Below are positions 63,880-64,000 of a stretch of 64,000 bases of DNA, one piece after another. This stretch comes from Chryseobacterium piscicola (GTDB taxonomy: Bacteria; Bacteroidota; Bacteroidia; Flavobacteriales; Weeksellaceae): positions 62,001 through 126,000 of the forward strand of contig NZ_FTOJ01000002.1 of NCBI RefSeq assembly GCF_900156685.1, written 5' to 3'. The notes under the pieces were generated by a model. It did not search any database, was not told where the DNA came from, and worked only from the letters and a program-made list of their open reading frames with translations. Positions within the stretch are counted from its first letter, which is position 1, and every line of letters starts with the position of its first letter. A program made the position numbers and the translations under genes.

Positions 63880-64000
63880 ATGTTTAAAAAATTAGCTGCT
63901 GAAGCTTTAGGATTGGGAGATATAGGTAAAATTATCCCGGCTCAGGATTATGACAAAGTAGACTCTGATGATTATATTTTGTCTGAGGATAACGAGAAAA
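63880..64000 (+). CDS. PH-domain-like protein, 5' part
   Basis: The frame beginning at ATG 63880 (MFKKLAAEALGLGDIGKIIP, then AQDYDKVDSDDYILSEDNEK) is open to the window end. The start resembles a family of bacterial PH-domain proteins of unknown function that begin with a near-identical sequence. Only 40 codons are visible, so the call is tentative. Confidence 0.6.
   Translation, partial: MFKKLAAEALGLGDIGKIIPAQDYDKVDSDDYILSEDNEK

Overview
The window looks like the chromosome of a flavobacterium of the Chryseobacterium type (Bacteroidota, Weeksellaceae). The reasons are an AT-rich sequence, a SusC/SusD pair, gliding genes gldB and gldC, type IX secretion (T9SS) sorting domains, a PafA-type phosphatase, promoters of the TTG/TAnnTTTG class, and almost no Shine-Dalgarno sequences. 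I saw no rRNA, tRNA, CRISPR array or intact insertion sequence. The genus is an inference; the phylum is secure.

Layout. 1-6.1 kb: the end of a SusC receptor, its SusD lipoprotein, an esterase-like lipoprotein and a lactonase-type propeller. 6.2-9 kb: a small unknown gene, a YejK-like nucleoid protein and an RDD membrane protein. 9.4-12.2 kb: a bacteriophytochrome kinase with a heme oxygenase, which supplies its biliverdin. 12.2-13.4 kb: malate dehydrogenase behind a leader in which the start region is present three times. 13.5-18 kb: an AraC regulator, a long AT-rich gap and two secreted proteins with related C-terminal motifs. 18.5-25.3 kb: pafA, a barnase/barstar pair, nadE with an acetyltransferase, gldB-gldC and a cystathionine gamma-synthase. 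25.5-29.8 kb: small accessory genes, a decayed REP-type transposase between inverted REP palindromes, tsaC-like and cca-like genes.

29.9-35.7 kb, minus strand: a vitamin B12 uptake operon. A cobalamin riboswitch is followed by a BtuB-like receptor, a BtuG-like surface propeller lipoprotein, and two T9SS-sorted proteins, one of them a second propeller. 35.8-41.9 kb: cytidine deaminase, two Old Yellow Enzymes (one divergent from an HxlR regulator), and small proteins.

42.3-52.7 kb is the most unusual part. An ECF sigma factor is followed by a membrane protein that joins an anti-sigma-like N-terminus, a SusC-type plug domain and a YfbK-type VWA domain. Then comes a SusC-like barrel with no recognisable plug, and 3 bases later an alpha-2-macroglobulin with an intact thioester motif and its own inserted plug domain. 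The plug of a TonB receptor thus seems to be missing from the barrel and present in two neighbouring proteins. I infer that these form one envelope machine.

53.2-55.2 kb: a GbsR/MarR regulator and three small membrane proteins; the same palindrome lies before the regulator and before each downstream unit. 55.5-60 kb: a GH29 fucosidase and a GH3 glucosidase with PA14. 60.3-64 kb: a sorbosone-dehydrogenase-like lipoprotein, a small secreted protein, lpdA and the start of a PH-domain-like gene. The intergenic spaces carry several dispersed repeat families.
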